Part shown: positions 1 through 11,206 of the stretch, piece by piece | Layout: every line of letters begins with the position of its first letter | Position numbering within the stretch: the first letter of the stretch is position 1 | From: Oscillospiraceae bacterium | Lineage (GTDB): Bacteria > Bacillota > Clostridia > Oscillospirales > Oscillospiraceae | Direction: 5' to 3' | Length of the DNA stretch: 50,345 nucleotides | Assembly: GCA_015067785.1 (NCBI GenBank) | Contig: SVLR01000016.1 | Coordinates: forward strand, 1-50,345 | Notes under the pieces: model-generated | What the model was told of the DNA's origin: nothing | Databases searched by the model: none | Seen by the model: only the letters and a program-made list of their open reading frames with translations | Translations under genes and position numbers: made by a program

Positions 1-1764
1 GAGGTCATTCGTGTTCTTGACGACAACGGTGTTGTCAACGAGTTTGGCGGTAAGTATCAGGGTCTTGACCGCTATGAAGCCCGTAAGCAGATTGTGAGCG
101 ACTTAGAGGCTGGTGGCTATCTTGTTCGCATTGAGGATCACGCACACAATGTGGGTACCTGCTACCGCTGCCATAATGATGTGGAGCCGATCATCTCCGC
201 CCAATGGTTTGTGCGGATGAAGCCTCTGGCTGAGGAGGCCATCCGCGTAGTGAAGGAAGGGGAGACCAAGTTCGTTCCCGACCGCTTCTCCAAGACCTAT
301 ATGAACTGGATGGAGAATGTCCGCGACTGGTGTATCTCCCGTCAGCTTTGGTGGGGGCATCAGATTCCTGCCTGGACCTGCGCGGAGTGCGGTCACATTA
401 CCGTCTCGCGCGAGGATGCTACCGAGTGTGAACACTGCCACAGCAAGAACATCACCCGTGAGGAGGATGTGCTGGATACTTGGTTCAGCTCTGCCCTTTG
501 GCCCTTCGAGACTCTCGGCTGGCCTGAAAAGACGGAAGATCTTGACTATTTCTATCCCACCGATGTGCTGGTGACCGGCTATGATATTATCTTCTTCTGG
601 GTTGCGCGAATGATCTTCTCCGGCTGTGAGCATACAAAGAAGACACCCTTCCACACGGTGCTGATCCACGGTCTTGTCCGTGACGATAAGGGCAGAAAGA
701 TGTCCAAGTCCCTTGGTAACGGCATCGATCCGCTGGAAATGATCGAAAAGTACGGCTGCGATGCCCTGCGTATGAATATGGTTATGGGCAACTCTCCAGG
801 AAACGATATGCGTTTCTATGTGGAGCGCTGCGAGGCTATGCGTAACTTCGCCAATAAGCTTTGGAACGCCAGCCGCTATGTACTGATGAATCTGAAGGAG
901 GATGCAATAAACGCGCTGCCTGAGACCGACGCTCTGACGGTTGCTGACAAGTGGGTACTCTCTAAGCTCAACACACTCATTTCCGAGGTTACCGACAATA
1001 TGGAGCGGTATGAGCTGGGCGTTGCCATTCAGAAGGTCTATGATTTCCTGTGGGATACCTACTGTGATTGGTATATCGAGCTGACAAAGGCAAGACTGTA
1101 CTCCAATGACGAGGCGCAGAAGAATACCGCACTGCAGGTGCTGGTCTATGTGCTGGATCAGACACTGCGTCTTCTGCATCCCTTTATGCCTTTCATTACG
1201 GAGGAGATCTGGCAGAGCCTGCCCCACGAGGGCGAGGCACTGATCGCTGCACAGTGGCCCGTCTATGTGGAGGAACTGGCATTCCCCAAGGAAGAGAGCC
1301 TGATGGAGTCTGTTATGAGCGCAATCCGCTCAATCCGTAACCGCCGGGCCGAGATGAATGTACCGCCTTCCACCAAGGCTGCGCTGTTTGTTCTCACCTC
1401 TAAGCCCCAGGTCTTTATTGAAGGCAGCGACTTCATCCAGCGGCTTGCATATGCCGATCAGGTGACGGTTATTGATAAGGAGTCCGAGAACATCGACAAG
1501 ATGGTCTGCTGCACCACCGCTGATGCAAAGCTCTATATTCCTATGGGTCAGCTTGTGGATGTCAAGAAGGAGCTGGAGCGCCTCGATAAGGAGCTGGAGA
1601 AGGCCAATAAGAACCTTGCCGTTATCGAAGGCAAGCTCTCCAACGAAAACTTTACCGCCCGGGCACCGGAAGCGGTTGTAAATGCGGAGCGCGAGAAGGC
1701 TGAAAAGGCAAGAAATCTCATCACCCAGCTGATCCAGAGCCGGGAAGCGCTGGCAAAATTATAA
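1..1764 (+). CDS. valS: valine--tRNA ligase, C-terminal part (5' end outside window)
   Basis: Class I aminoacyl-tRNA synthetase that charges tRNA-Val in the cytoplasm. The frame is open from base 1, so the N-terminus (HIGH motif, part of the editing domain) lies upstream. Visible parts are the zinc-binding-like Cys clusters (CYRCH; CAECGH and CEHC), the KMSKS loop ([11 protein letters not shown]), the anticodon-binding domain, and a C-terminal coiled coil rich in Lys/Glu that is characteristic of ValRS and separates it from IleRS and LeuRS. It ends at TAA and is followed by a hairpin terminator. The identification is secure; only the truncation by the window limits it. Confidence 0.97.
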   Translation, partial: EVIRVLDDNGVVNEFGGKYQGLDRYEARKQIVSDLEAGGYLVRIEDHAHNVGTCYRCHNDVEPIISAQWFVRMKPLAEEAIRVVKEGETKFVPDRFSKTYMNWMENVRDWCISRQLWWGHQIPAWTCAECGHITVSREDATECEHCHSKNITREEDVLDTWFSSALWPFETLGWPEKTEDLDYFYPTDVLVTGYDIIFFWVARMIFSGCEHTKKTPFHTVLIHGLVRDDKGRKMSKSLGNGIDPLEMIEKYGCDALRMNMVMGNSPGNDMRFYVERCEAMRNFANKLWNASRYVLMNLKEDAINALPETDALTVADKWVLSKLNTLISEVTDNMERYELGVAIQKVYDFLWDTYCDWYIELTKARLYSNDEAQKNTALQVLVYVLDQTLRLLHPFMPFITEEIWQSLPHEGEALIAAQWPVYVEELAFPKEESLMESVMSAIRSIRNRRAEMNVPPSTKAALFVLTSKPQVFIEGSDFIQRLAYADQVTVIDKESENIDKMVCCTTADAKLYIPMGQLVDVKKELERLDKELEKANKNLAVIEGKLSNENFTARAPEAVVNAEREKAEKARNLITQLIQSREALAKL

Positions 1765-1780
1765 TTGAATATGTACCGAT

Positions 1781-1820
1781 AAGTAGCGCATAACAGGCTG
1801 TTATGCGCTACTTTCTTTTT
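1781..1820 (+). terminator. intrinsic terminator after valS
   Basis: AAGTAGCGCATAACA and TGTTATGCGCTACTT form a perfect 15-bp stem with a 3-4-nt loop, followed by CTTTTT. It separates valS from the spoIIA operon. Confidence 0.9.
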
Positions 1821-1849
1821 CGTCCTACCCATTACGACAGAAAATATGG

Positions 1850-1876
1850 ATAGGACTTTTTATACTTGTATAGAAG
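1850..1876 (+). promoter_or_regulatory. candidate sigma-H promoter of the spoIIA operon
   Basis: AGGACTT with an upstream A at 1850, an 11-nt spacer, then ATAGAAG. This agrees with the Bacillus sigma-H consensus (RnAGGAwWW, 11-12 nt, RnnGAAT) except for C instead of A/T after AGGA and G for the last T. It lies just 5' of the spoIIAA ribosome site. The spoIIA operon of Bacillus is sigma-H dependent, so both position and sequence fit; use in this organism is inferred. Confidence 0.5.
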
Positions 1877-1896
1877 CTTACAAAGGAGGACAGAAT

Positions 1897-2214
1897 ATGC
1901 ATTTGACAAGTTATCTTCAGGACAGTCAGCTAACTGTTGCGCTGACCGGAGAGATCGATCATCATTGCGCAAAGGCGTATATCGACACGATCATAGGAAA
2001 GATCGAAGCCTATAAACCATGTGTCTGCGTGCTGGATTTTCAGGATGTGACTTTTATGGATTCGTCTGGGATCGCAGTGGTGATCAACACCCTTCGAAAT
2101 ATGACACGGATCAAGGGCAAGCTGACCCTTATCGGGATCCGGGAACAACCGATGCGGGTTTTTGCCGCGTCAGGTATAGATAAACTGGTGGAAATCAAGG
2201 AGGTAGCCGTATGA
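1897..2214 (+). CDS. spoIIAA: anti-sigma F factor antagonist SpoIIAA
   Basis: STAS-domain protein of 105 aa that, when dephosphorylated, binds SpoIIAB and frees sigma F in the forespore. The core motif FMDSSGIAVV is present; Ser57 matches the Ser58 phosphorylation site of Bacillus subtilis SpoIIAA. The start at 1897 was chosen because AAAGGAGGA (1882-1890) sits just before it. An in-frame ATG at 1846 lies within the candidate promoter and has no ribosome site. It overlaps spoIIAB by 4 bases (ATGA), which suggests translational coupling. Confidence 0.93.
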   Translation: MHLTSYLQDSQLTVALTGEIDHHCAKAYIDTIIGKIEAYKPCVCVLDFQDVTFMDSSGIAVVINTLRNMTRIKGKLTLIGIREQPMRVFAASGIDKLVEIKEVAV

Positions 2215-2642
2215 AATTTGAAAACTATATGCAATTGGAATTTCCAAGCAAATCATCCAATGAAGCCTTTGCCAGATCTGCGGTGGCGTGTTTTGCATCC
2301 CAAATGGATCCCACACTTGAAGAATTGGGGGATATTCGCACAGCCGTATCGGAAGCGGTAACGAACTGTATTGTCCATGCCTACCCGAACGGATATGGCG
2401 TAATTACCCTTCGGTGCAGGATCCTTAAGGACAATATTCTCGATATTGTTGTAAAGGACAAGGGTGTTGGCATTCCGGATCTTGAGCAGGCAAGAAGACC
2501 GATGTTTACGACCGGCGGGGAAGACCGCAGCGGTATGGGCTTTACTATTATGGAGAGCTTTATGACCACCTTCTCAGCTACAAGCAGGGTGGGTAAGGGA
2601 ACGACGGTACATATGAGAAGAAAGCTGCAAAAACGGAAATGA
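2211..2642 (+). CDS. spoIIAB: anti-sigma F factor / serine kinase SpoIIAB
   Basis: GHKL-fold kinase of 143 aa that holds sigma F inactive and phosphorylates SpoIIAA. Visible signatures are the N box (AVSEAVTNCIVHAYP), the G1 box (VKDKGVGIPD) and the G2 box (GEDRSGMGFTIMESF) of the Bergerat ATP site. Length is typical. It overlaps both spoIIAA and sigF by 4 bases, the tight three-gene arrangement seen in Bacillus and Clostridium. Confidence 0.95.
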   Translation: MKFENYMQLEFPSKSSNEAFARSAVACFASQMDPTLEELGDIRTAVSEAVTNCIVHAYPNGYGVITLRCRILKDNILDIVVKDKGVGIPDLEQARRPMFTTGGEDRSGMGFTIMESFMTTFSATSRVGKGTTVHMRRKLQKRK

Positions 2643-3343
2643 ATGAAATGTATGACTTGATCAAAAAAAGTCAAGCCGGCGACGAAATTGCCCGTGAAAA
2701 GCTGCTGGAGGAAAACAGCGGTCTTGTTTGGGCTGTGGTTCGTCGGTTTATCGGGCGCGGGGTGGAAACTGACGATCTGTATCAGTTAGGCTGCTTGGGT
2801 TTTCTGAAGGCCATCGAAGGCTTTGATCCGGAATTTGGCACCCAGTTTTCCACCTACGCCGTGCCGAAAATTGCCGGGGAGATCCGACGCTTTATTCGCG
2901 ATGACGGCGCTGTCAAGGTTTCCCGGGGGATAAAGGAAAGGGCAACCGTGATTAAGACTGCCCGGAATGCGCTGATTGCGGAGTTGGGCAGAGAACCCAC
3001 GATCAACGAGATCGCGGGCAGAACAGGTCTTACCGTTGAGGATATTGCAATAGCAGAGATGGCGACAGCAAATATAGAATCCATTCACCAGCAAACGGGG
3101 GATGAGGGCTTTACCCTTGAAAGCGTTCTGACGGATACAAAATCCGAGGATGCAATGCTGGAGAAAATTTCCTTGGATCAAGCCATCGGCTGTCTTTCAG
3201 AGCGAGAAGAAATGGTCATTCGGCTTCGATATTATCACGGACTAACCCAGGAGAGGACAGCAAAGGTCTTACAGGTCAGTCAAGTACAGGTTTCCAGAAT
3301 CGAAAAGAAAGCCCTTTCTCATTTAAAGTCGATTTTAAGCTGA
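2639..3343 (+). CDS. sigF: RNA polymerase sigma factor SigF (sporulation, forespore)
   Basis: Sigma-70 family protein of 234 aa. Region 2 is clear (DLYQLGCLGFLKAIEGFD, then TYAVPKIAGEIRRFIRDDG), region 3 follows, and region 4 carries a helix-turn-helix (YYHGLTQERTAKVLQVSQVQVSRIEKK as a whole; key element QVSQVQVSRIEK). Region 1.1 is absent, as usual for sporulation sigma factors. It is the last gene of spoIIAA-spoIIAB-sigF, which distinguishes it from the similar SigG. It should direct early forespore transcription after SpoIIAB releases it. Confidence 0.95.
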   Translation: MNEMYDLIKKSQAGDEIAREKLLEENSGLVWAVVRRFIGRGVETDDLYQLGCLGFLKAIEGFDPEFGTQFSTYAVPKIAGEIRRFIRDDGAVKVSRGIKERATVIKTARNALIAELGREPTINEIAGRTGLTVEDIAIAEMATANIESIHQQTGDEGFTLESVLTDTKSEDAMLEKISLDQAIGCLSEREEMVIRLRYYHGLTQERTAKVLQVSQVQVSRIEKKALSHLKSILS

Positions 3344-3352
3344 TTTTGTACT

Positions 3353-3380
3353 TTACCTTTTAGAGAAAATGCGATAGAAT
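3353..3380 (+). promoter_or_regulatory. candidate sigma-A promoter of the pcrA-like helicase gene
   Basis: TTTACC, 16-nt spacer, TAGAAT; 4/6 and 5/6 matches to the housekeeping consensus. It sits between the sigF stop and the helicase start. Confidence 0.5.
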
Positions 3381-3405
3381 ATAAGCATTCCATTAAGGTT
3401 AAGGT

Positions 3406-5808
3406 ATGCTTATGAATGATGCGTATTTAAGTCGGTTCGCTGCAGCGCGGCGCGCCTATATAGAAAAACAATTTGATCGGCTGAATCCAGAACAGCGAAG
3501 TGCAGTTCTTGCCACAGAAGGTCCTCTGCTTTTGCTTGCCGGCGCAGGCAGCGGCAAAACTACGGTGCTCATTAACCGCGTGGCGAATATTTTGCGTTAC
3601 GGTCGGGGGAGCGACACCAATGAAGTGCCCGATACGGTGACAGAGGACGATGTTCTCTTCCTTGAGCAGCTACAATATCCCAGCACAGAGCAGGAAAAAA
3701 GCAAAGCAGATCATTTGTGTGCTTTGGAGCCCGCCGCACCATGGAGCGTTCTTGCTATCACCTTTACAAATAAGGCTGCCAACGAGTTGAAGGAAAGACT
3801 TTCCCTTTCTATTGGACCCGGCGCAGAGGACATTTGGGCAATGACATTCCACTCTGCCTGCTGCCGTATCCTCCGCCGTGAGATCGAGGTGCTGGGCTAC
3901 GAGCGGAACTTTACAATCTATGATTCCTCCGATTCTGAACGGCTTATGAAGGCGGTTCTGAAAGAGCTGAATATGGACGATAAGATGTTCCCGCCAAAGT
4001 ATGTCCTCGGTTTTATCAGCCGGGAGAAGGACAATTATTTTACACCTGAGGATATGCAAAGGCGCATTTGGGAGACAGGTGACAGCCGCTTAGACCCCAT
4101 TGTAAAGGCTTATCGACTCTACCAGCGTAAGTTGAGGGAGAATAACGCCCTTGATTTTGACGATCTGATCTTTATGACAGTCAAGCTGCTGCAGGAATTC
4201 GAGGAGATCCGCACCTACTATCAGCGGAAATTTAAGTACATTTTGGTGGATGAGTATCAGGATACCAACCATCTGCAATATTTGCTGACATCTCTGCTGG
4301 CGGGCGGTTATGAGAATTTGTGTGTTGTCGGTGACGATGACCAGAGTATTTACCGTTTCCGTGGTGCCACTATTGAGAATATTCTTAATTTTGAAAAGCA
4401 GTACCGGCAGTCCCGGGTCATTCGTTTGGAGCAAAACTACCGCTCGACACAGAATATCCTGAAGGCTGCCAACGCGGTGATCGCACATAATATCGGTCGA
4501 AAGGGAAAGCGGCTTTGGACCACCAATTCCGTCGGTGATAAGATCACCGTTTATGAAGCGCCTAATGAGACCCAGGAGGCATCCTATGTTTCCGGTCAGA
4601 TCCTCACTGCTGTCCGCAGTGGCAAATACAGCGATCACGCGATCCTTTACCGCACCAATGCCCAATCCAACGCTTTGGAGCAGACACTCCGCAGAAACGG
4701 TATTCCCTATAAGGTCGTAGGTGGTATGCGCTTCTTCGATCGGGCAGAAGTAAAGGATATGCTTTCTTATCTGTGCGTGATCAACAATCGCAACGACGAT
4801 CTGCGGCTGAATCGGATTATTAATAACCCCCCAAGAGGTCTTGGCGAAAAGACTATGGACATGGCGCGACGGCTGGCATCCGCACAGGGTCTGCCACTTT
4901 ACCATGTGGTCTCCGATCCCTATAATTACGGTCCGCTGGAGAAATCCGCCAAAAAGTTTATGGATTTTACCATTCTGATCGAGGGCCTTGCACAGCTTTT
5001 AGAGACAGATATTTCGCTGACAGATTTTTACGAGGAGGTTATGCTCCGCACTGGCTATATAGATATGCTGCAAAGCAAGCCCACGGAGGAGAATAAGACC
5101 CGTCTTGAGAACATCCGAGAGCTGACCTCCAGCATTAAGGCTTATATGGAGAATGCAGAAACGCCTACCCTTGCCGGGTTTTTGGAGGAAATTGCCCTCT
5201 ACACCGATCTGGATGAGTATAACAGTAGCGACGATTCCGTGGTTTTGATGACGATGCACGCGGCGAAGGGATTGGAGTTTCCCTATGTGTATCTCGTTGG
5301 CTTCGAAGAAGGCCTATTCCCCGGTGTTCGTTCGTTCGGTGATCCGGATGAGATGGAGGAGGAACGGCGGCTTTGTTATGTGGCCATTACCCGTGCAAAG
5401 CAGCATCTAACCATTTCCTATGCAAGAGAGCGAATGCTCTACGGTCGTACCAACGCTGCATTGCCCTCTCGCTTCCTTAAGGAAGTACCTCCGGATGTTG
5501 CGGAGAAGAAGGGGGCATTTGTTCGGCCGCAAACCACATATTCAACGCCTTACCGAGCCCCTGCTCCGTCTGCAAATGTCTATAATACATCTAAGAACAC
5601 CGACTACACCATTCCCGCTGAAAAGTCTGCAGTTGCGATGCTGGAGCTCAAAAAAGGTGATATGGTGGAGCATACAGCCTTTGGCAAGGGTATGGTGCTG
5701 TCGGTTATCAAGATGGGGAACGATGCACTTTGGGAGATCGTTTTTGACGAAAAGGGCACGAAAAAGCTTATGGCAAAAGCGGCCTCTGCACATATGAAAC
5801 GGCGGTAA
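3406..5808 (+). CDS. pcrA: ATP-dependent DNA helicase, UvrD/PcrA family
   Basis: Superfamily 1A 3'-5' helicase of 800 aa acting in repair and replication-conflict resolution. Motifs in order are Walker A (GAGSGKT, residues 46-52), DEYQDTN, GDDDQSIYRFRGA, QNYRSTQNIL, MTMHAAKGLEFPYVYLVGF and EEERRLCYVAITRAK. A C-terminal Tudor-like end (KKGDMVEHTAFGKGMV) is typical of PcrA. Between Walker A and motif Ia (about residues 66-113) there is an acidic extra stretch of about 45 aa, which explains the length above the roughly 740 aa of Bacillus PcrA. ATG 3406 and ATG 3412 are both possible starts. Confidence 0.93.
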   Translation: MLMNDAYLSRFAAARRAYIEKQFDRLNPEQRSAVLATEGPLLLLAGAGSGKTTVLINRVANILRYGRGSDTNEVPDTVTEDDVLFLEQLQYPSTEQEKSKADHLCALEPAAPWSVLAITFTNKAANELKERLSLSIGPGAEDIWAMTFHSACCRILRREIEVLGYERNFTIYDSSDSERLMKAVLKELNMDDKMFPPKYVLGFISREKDNYFTPEDMQRRIWETGDSRLDPIVKAYRLYQRKLRENNALDFDDLIFMTVKLLQEFEEIRTYYQRKFKYILVDEYQDTNHLQYLLTSLLAGGYENLCVVGDDDQSIYRFRGATIENILNFEKQYRQSRVIRLEQNYRSTQNILKAANAVIAHNIGRKGKRLWTTNSVGDKITVYEAPNETQEASYVSGQILTAVRSGKYSDHAILYRTNAQSNALEQTLRRNGIPYKVVGGMRFFDRAEVKDMLSYLCVINNRNDDLRLNRIINNPPRGLGEKTMDMARRLASAQGLPLYHVVSDPYNYGPLEKSAKKFMDFTILIEGLAQLLETDISLTDFYEEVMLRTGYIDMLQSKPTEENKTRLENIRELTSSIKAYMENAETPTLAGFLEEIALYTDLDEYNSSDDSVVLMTMHAAKGLEFPYVYLVGFEEGLFPGVRSFGDPDEMEEERRLCYVAITRAKQHLTISYARERMLYGRTNAALPSRFLKEVPPDVAEKKGAFVRPQTTYSTPYRAPAPSANVYNTSKNTDYTIPAEKSAVAMLELKKGDMVEHTAFGKGMVLSVIKMGNDALWEIVFDEKGTKKLMAKAASAHMKRR

Positions 5809-5813
5809 CGATT

Positions 5814-5846
5814 TTCTCCCCGGGTGCATATACTGTCCGGGGAGGG
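5814..5846 (+). promoter_or_regulatory. hairpin occluding the yunB ribosome-binding site
   Basis: CTCCCCGG (5816-5823) pairs with CCGGGGAG (5837-5844), extendable by G-U pairs, around a 13-nt loop. The right arm contains GGGGAGGG, the only ribosome-binding site for the TTG start at 5853. It could limit yunB translation in read-through mRNA, or be a weak terminator, since only three T residues follow. Confidence 0.5.
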
Positions 5847-5852
5847 ATTTGC

Positions 5853-8451
<2,599 letters not shown>

Positions 8452-8454
8452 AGG

Positions 8455-8485
8455 AATCACCCGGATGCATCGCATCCGGGTGATT
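8455..8485. terminator. intrinsic terminator between ligA and a convergent small gene
   Basis: A perfect 14-bp stem (AATCACCCGGATGC with its complement) has a 3-nt loop (ATC). The T run is weak on both sides, but the position between convergent genes suggests a bidirectional terminator. Confidence 0.75.
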
Positions 8486-8489
8486 TATC

Positions 8490-8699
8490 TTATAGGGAGA
8501 AATCGTCTTTATCATAAGCACTAAAGTCTGGCGCCTTGGGGCGGGGAGGAATCCGCTTGCAGGGATCGTACTTAAAGCGAAAGCAGGGCCTGACAGCCGC
8601 CTGATCATTGCGCTTCAGACAAATCAGAACGGATTCATTAACCGCTTTTGCGTGCTGGCAGTATAGGCAATCCTTTTTCATTTTCTTTCGAAATAGCAT
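8490..8699 (-). CDS. small Cys-rich protein of unknown function
   Basis: 69-aa basic protein, MLFRKKMKKDCLYCQHAK at its start, with five Cys residues including a CxxC, spaced like a small zinc or Fe-S site, and a Pro-rich acidic tail. I do not recognise a named family. The start at 8699 was chosen because GAGGT lies at the right distance; an upstream ATG at 8744 lacks one. A TATAAT hexamer occurs upstream on the minus strand but with a poorly spaced -35. It lies between ligA and ylbJ on the strand opposite ligA. Confidence 0.65.
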   Translation of the reverse strand: MLFRKKMKKDCLYCQHAKAVNESVLICLKRNDQAAVRPCFRFKYDPCKRIPPRPKAPDFSAYDKDDFSL

Positions 8700-8769
8700 A
8701 ATGATACCTCGTCTATTTAGGATACTTTTGCTATTATAATGCAATTAATCGGAAAATGCTACAAAAATT

Positions 8770-9672
8770 TTATGCGAGAGGAAAAATCAGAAGTAATAAA
8801 GCGCTGAGCACAACGCTAATCACTGCCTGTAGCAGCTTACCTATGTAGTATTTTCGGAGTGATAGTGTCCCTGAGACTGAGGCTGTCTGCATAGCCACGC
8901 AAATGCCGCCCAGGGCAAGAAACGCAGAAGCAATTAAAAAACGGGTCGCCTGCTGTTCTATATTTGAAAGCAAGAGACAACCGTTGGTTAATTCGAGTAG
9001 GGCCAAAACGATCAAGGACAGTCTTTGCGGTAAAAGCCAAAGCAGCCAGCGTTCTAAGAATCCGATAATAACACGAAACACAATGACCCAACCACACACA
9101 TTCGCCATATTCCGTAGCCCTATTGGTATTGCCTGTGGCATTGTTATAGGTTCTCTGACCGGTGCAGTCGTTTTGCGTTGATCGCAGCCCGGTACGATCA
9201 TACTGACAACCAGCGAAGAAACGATTTGGACTACCCATATTGCGAAGCAGACCCCAACACCTTCAAACTGCAAGGATAGTATACCGAAAATGAATGCAGG
9301 ACCTGCATTGTTGCAGAAGGCGAGCATACGCTCAGCCTCCACCTTCTTGAGGACACCACTGTCATATGCTTGACGTACACCGGCTGCGCCAACCGGATAC
9401 CCGCCTAATAAACCTAAAAGAAGAACAGGTTCCGCACCCTCAGGTATCCTGCACAGCTTAGATATCGGTCGCAAAACTGGGCTTTTCAGGCCCGAGAGTG
9501 TGCTGTTTATCATTGTGGACAATACGAGGAGCGGAAATAGAGAGGGGATTACCACGGTGATACAAAGGGATATTCCTTCGGAAGCGGCATAGAGCGCAGT
9601 TTTCGCATCCAGTATCAATAATAGCATTCCGGTTGCACAGAAAATAAGAGACAACAGTCTTTTTGTCCTCAT
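8770..9672 (-). CDS. ylbJ: sporulation integral membrane protein YlbJ
   Basis: Polytopic membrane protein of 300 aa with about eight hydrophobic segments and the nucleoside-recognition (Gate) fold signatures GLLGGYPVGA and FCNNAGPAF characteristic of YlbJ. In Bacillus YlbJ is made in the mother cell under sigma E and is needed for normal cortex formation. AGGGAGGTGATTCG before the ATG is a strong ribosome site. It is divergent from yqfC, another sigma-E gene, with about 80 bp between. Confidence 0.9.
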   Translation of the reverse strand: MRTKRLLSLIFCATGMLLLILDAKTALYAASEGISLCITVVIPSLFPLLVLSTMINSTLSGLKSPVLRPISKLCRIPEGAEPVLLLGLLGGYPVGAAGVRQAYDSGVLKKVEAERMLAFCNNAGPAFIFGILSLQFEGVGVCFAIWVVQIVSSLVVSMIVPGCDQRKTTAPVREPITMPQAIPIGLRNMANVCGWVIVFRVIIGFLERWLLWLLPQRLSLIVLALLELTNGCLLLSNIEQQATRFLIASAFLALGGICVAMQTASVSGTLSLRKYYIGKLLQAVISVVLSALLLLIFPLA

Positions 9673-9705
9673 CGAATCACCTCCCTAAGAAAGTATGCAG
9701 CTGTG

Positions 9706-9734
9706 GCAAATTTCATCACCTACAGCCATAGAAT
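9706..9734 (+). promoter_or_regulatory. candidate sigma-E promoter of yqfC-yqfD
   Basis: GCAAATT, 14-nt spacer, CATAGAAT. Against the Bacillus sigma-E consensus (KMATATT, 14-15 nt, CATACAnT) there is one mismatch in each box and the spacing is correct. yqfC and yqfD are sigma-E genes in Bacillus. Confidence 0.6.
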
Positions 9735-9755
9735 TAGAAAAAGGAGTTGATCGGA

Positions 9756-10043
9756 TTGAAGGGCAAGGGGAGCATTCTGGAAAAGGTGACATATGCCGTA
9801 GATCTTCCGGGTGAAGCACTCCCGGGACAGCCGCTTATTGAGATCATTGGGCAGCACCGTGTTTTGATCGAAAATCATAAGGGTGTTATGCAATATGGGG
9901 AAACCGAGATCCGTGCCCGCGTATCTTACGGCTGTATTCGCGTATGCGGTACCGAGCTGCGCTTGGTGCAAATGAGCAAGCAGCAGCTTGTTATTTCCGG
10001 ATGTATTGACGGGATCACACTTTGTAAAGGAGCTGGAAGATAA
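9756..10043 (+). CDS. yqfC: sporulation protein YqfC
   Basis: 95-aa member of the YabP/YqfC family, recognised from the LPG...LIEIIGQHRVLIENHKGV core and its position before yqfD. It acts in the mother cell during sporulation; its molecular role is not established. The TTG at 9756 is chosen as start because AAGGAG (9741-9746) lies 9 bases upstream, whereas the TTG at 9747 directly abuts that site. Its stop overlaps the yqfD start by one base (TAATG). Confidence 0.85.
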   Translation: MKGKGSILEKVTYAVDLPGEALPGQPLIEIIGQHRVLIENHKGVMQYGETEIRARVSYGCIRVCGTELRLVQMSKQQLVISGCIDGITLCKGAGR

Positions 10044-11206
10044 TGTGGCGTTCGTTATTTGGTACTGTGGTCATACAGATGACCAGTGCAGATACCCACG
10101 GAATGATGACAAGGCTGGCAAATGACGATATACACATTCTTGAACTCCGGTATGTCGATGCGCTGACAGTGCAGTTTTCAGCTTCAAGAAGCGACTACAG
10201 GCGGATATGTCTACTGCTGAGGAAGAGCGGTGCTAAAATAAAAGTCATTGGAAGAAGCGGTGTCTATTGGAGACTGAAGAGTTTACACAATCGCCCAGTT
10301 TTGAGTATCGGTGTGACGATCTATATTCTCCTCGTGCTTGTAGTGCCGAGTCATATATTATTTGTGCAGGTCGACGGTAACGCCTCCATACCTGACCGCA
10401 TGATACTGGAAGCAGCGGAAGGCTGCGGAATTACATTCGGCGTAAATAGGCGGCAGGTTAGAAGCGAACGAATAAAAAATGCCATGCTTGAGAAGCTGCC
10501 GCAGCTACAATGGGTCGGCGTAAATACGAGAGGGTGCGTTGCTGTGATCTCTGTGAAGGAACGGCAGGATACGATGGTGTATCCGCCTTCCCTCAAAGGA
10601 AATATTGTGGCATCGCAGGATGCTATTATCCAAGGAATCACTGTTCTGCGCGGCACGCAGCTATGTAAGGTTGGGCAGGCGGTGAAAGCGGGTCAAATGT
10701 TGGTATCTGGGTACAAGGATTACGGGATCTCACTGAAATTTACCGGTGCGGACGCGGAAATTTACGGACTAACAGAACGAAAATTAGACACCGTGACACC
10801 AAAGATCGGTATCCAAAGAACGGATATTGTGCGGCGCGAGCAAAAATATAGCTTGATTATTGGAAAAAAACAAATAAATTTCTATAAAGGTAGTGGAATT
10901 TTGCATATGTCTTGTGTTAAAATGTACAAGAAGACATATTTAGCATTACCGGGCGGTTATACCTTGCCGCTGGCGATCGTTAAGCAGGAGATATTGTATT
11001 ACGATTCTACACCTGGAAAATTGAACGATTTCGCCTTTTTGGAAATTGTAGGTCGCACTTATCTGAAAAGCCAGATGACTGCCGGTACAATCCTGACAGA
11101 AGCTGTCTCTCTTACTGAAAATGATGACATTTGCCTCATTTCCGGTCGATATGAATGTATGGAAATGATTGGAATCACGAAAGCGGAGGAGTTAATTGAT
11201 CCATGA
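10043..11206 (+). CDS. yqfD: sporulation protein YqfD
   Basis: 387-aa single-pass membrane protein. A cytoplasmic N-terminal domain of about 85 aa is followed by a transmembrane helix (about residues 88-107) and a large extracytoplasmic region. The family is paired with YqfC and expressed in the mother cell, with a role in spore assembly. The gene overlaps the upstream stop by one base and the downstream phoH by four, so the sporulation pair is fused transcriptionally to housekeeping genes. Confidence 0.88.
   Translation: MWRSLFGTVVIQMTSADTHGMMTRLANDDIHILELRYVDALTVQFSASRSDYRRICLLLRKSGAKIKVIGRSGVYWRLKSLHNRPVLSIGVTIYILLVLVVPSHILFVQVDGNASIPDRMILEAAEGCGITFGVNRRQVRSERIKNAMLEKLPQLQWVGVNTRGCVAVISVKERQDTMVYPPSLKGNIVASQDAIIQGITVLRGTQLCKVGQAVKAGQMLVSGYKDYGISLKFTGADAEIYGLTERKLDTVTPKIGIQRTDIVRREQKYSLIIGKKQINFYKGSGILHMSCVKMYKKTYLALPGGYTLPLAIVKQEILYYDSTPGKLNDFAFLEIVGRTYLKSQMTAGTILTEAVSLTENDDICLISGRYECMEMIGITKAEELIDP

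Noticed and set aside
103..1227. Long open frame antisense to valS
   Set aside because: Shadow of the valS codons; no ribosome site and no recognisable domain, while the plus strand clearly encodes ValRS.
9690..9697. CATACTTT as a sigma-E -10 element for ylbJ
   Set aside because: The resulting start would leave almost no leader before the ribosome site and no -35 match is present.
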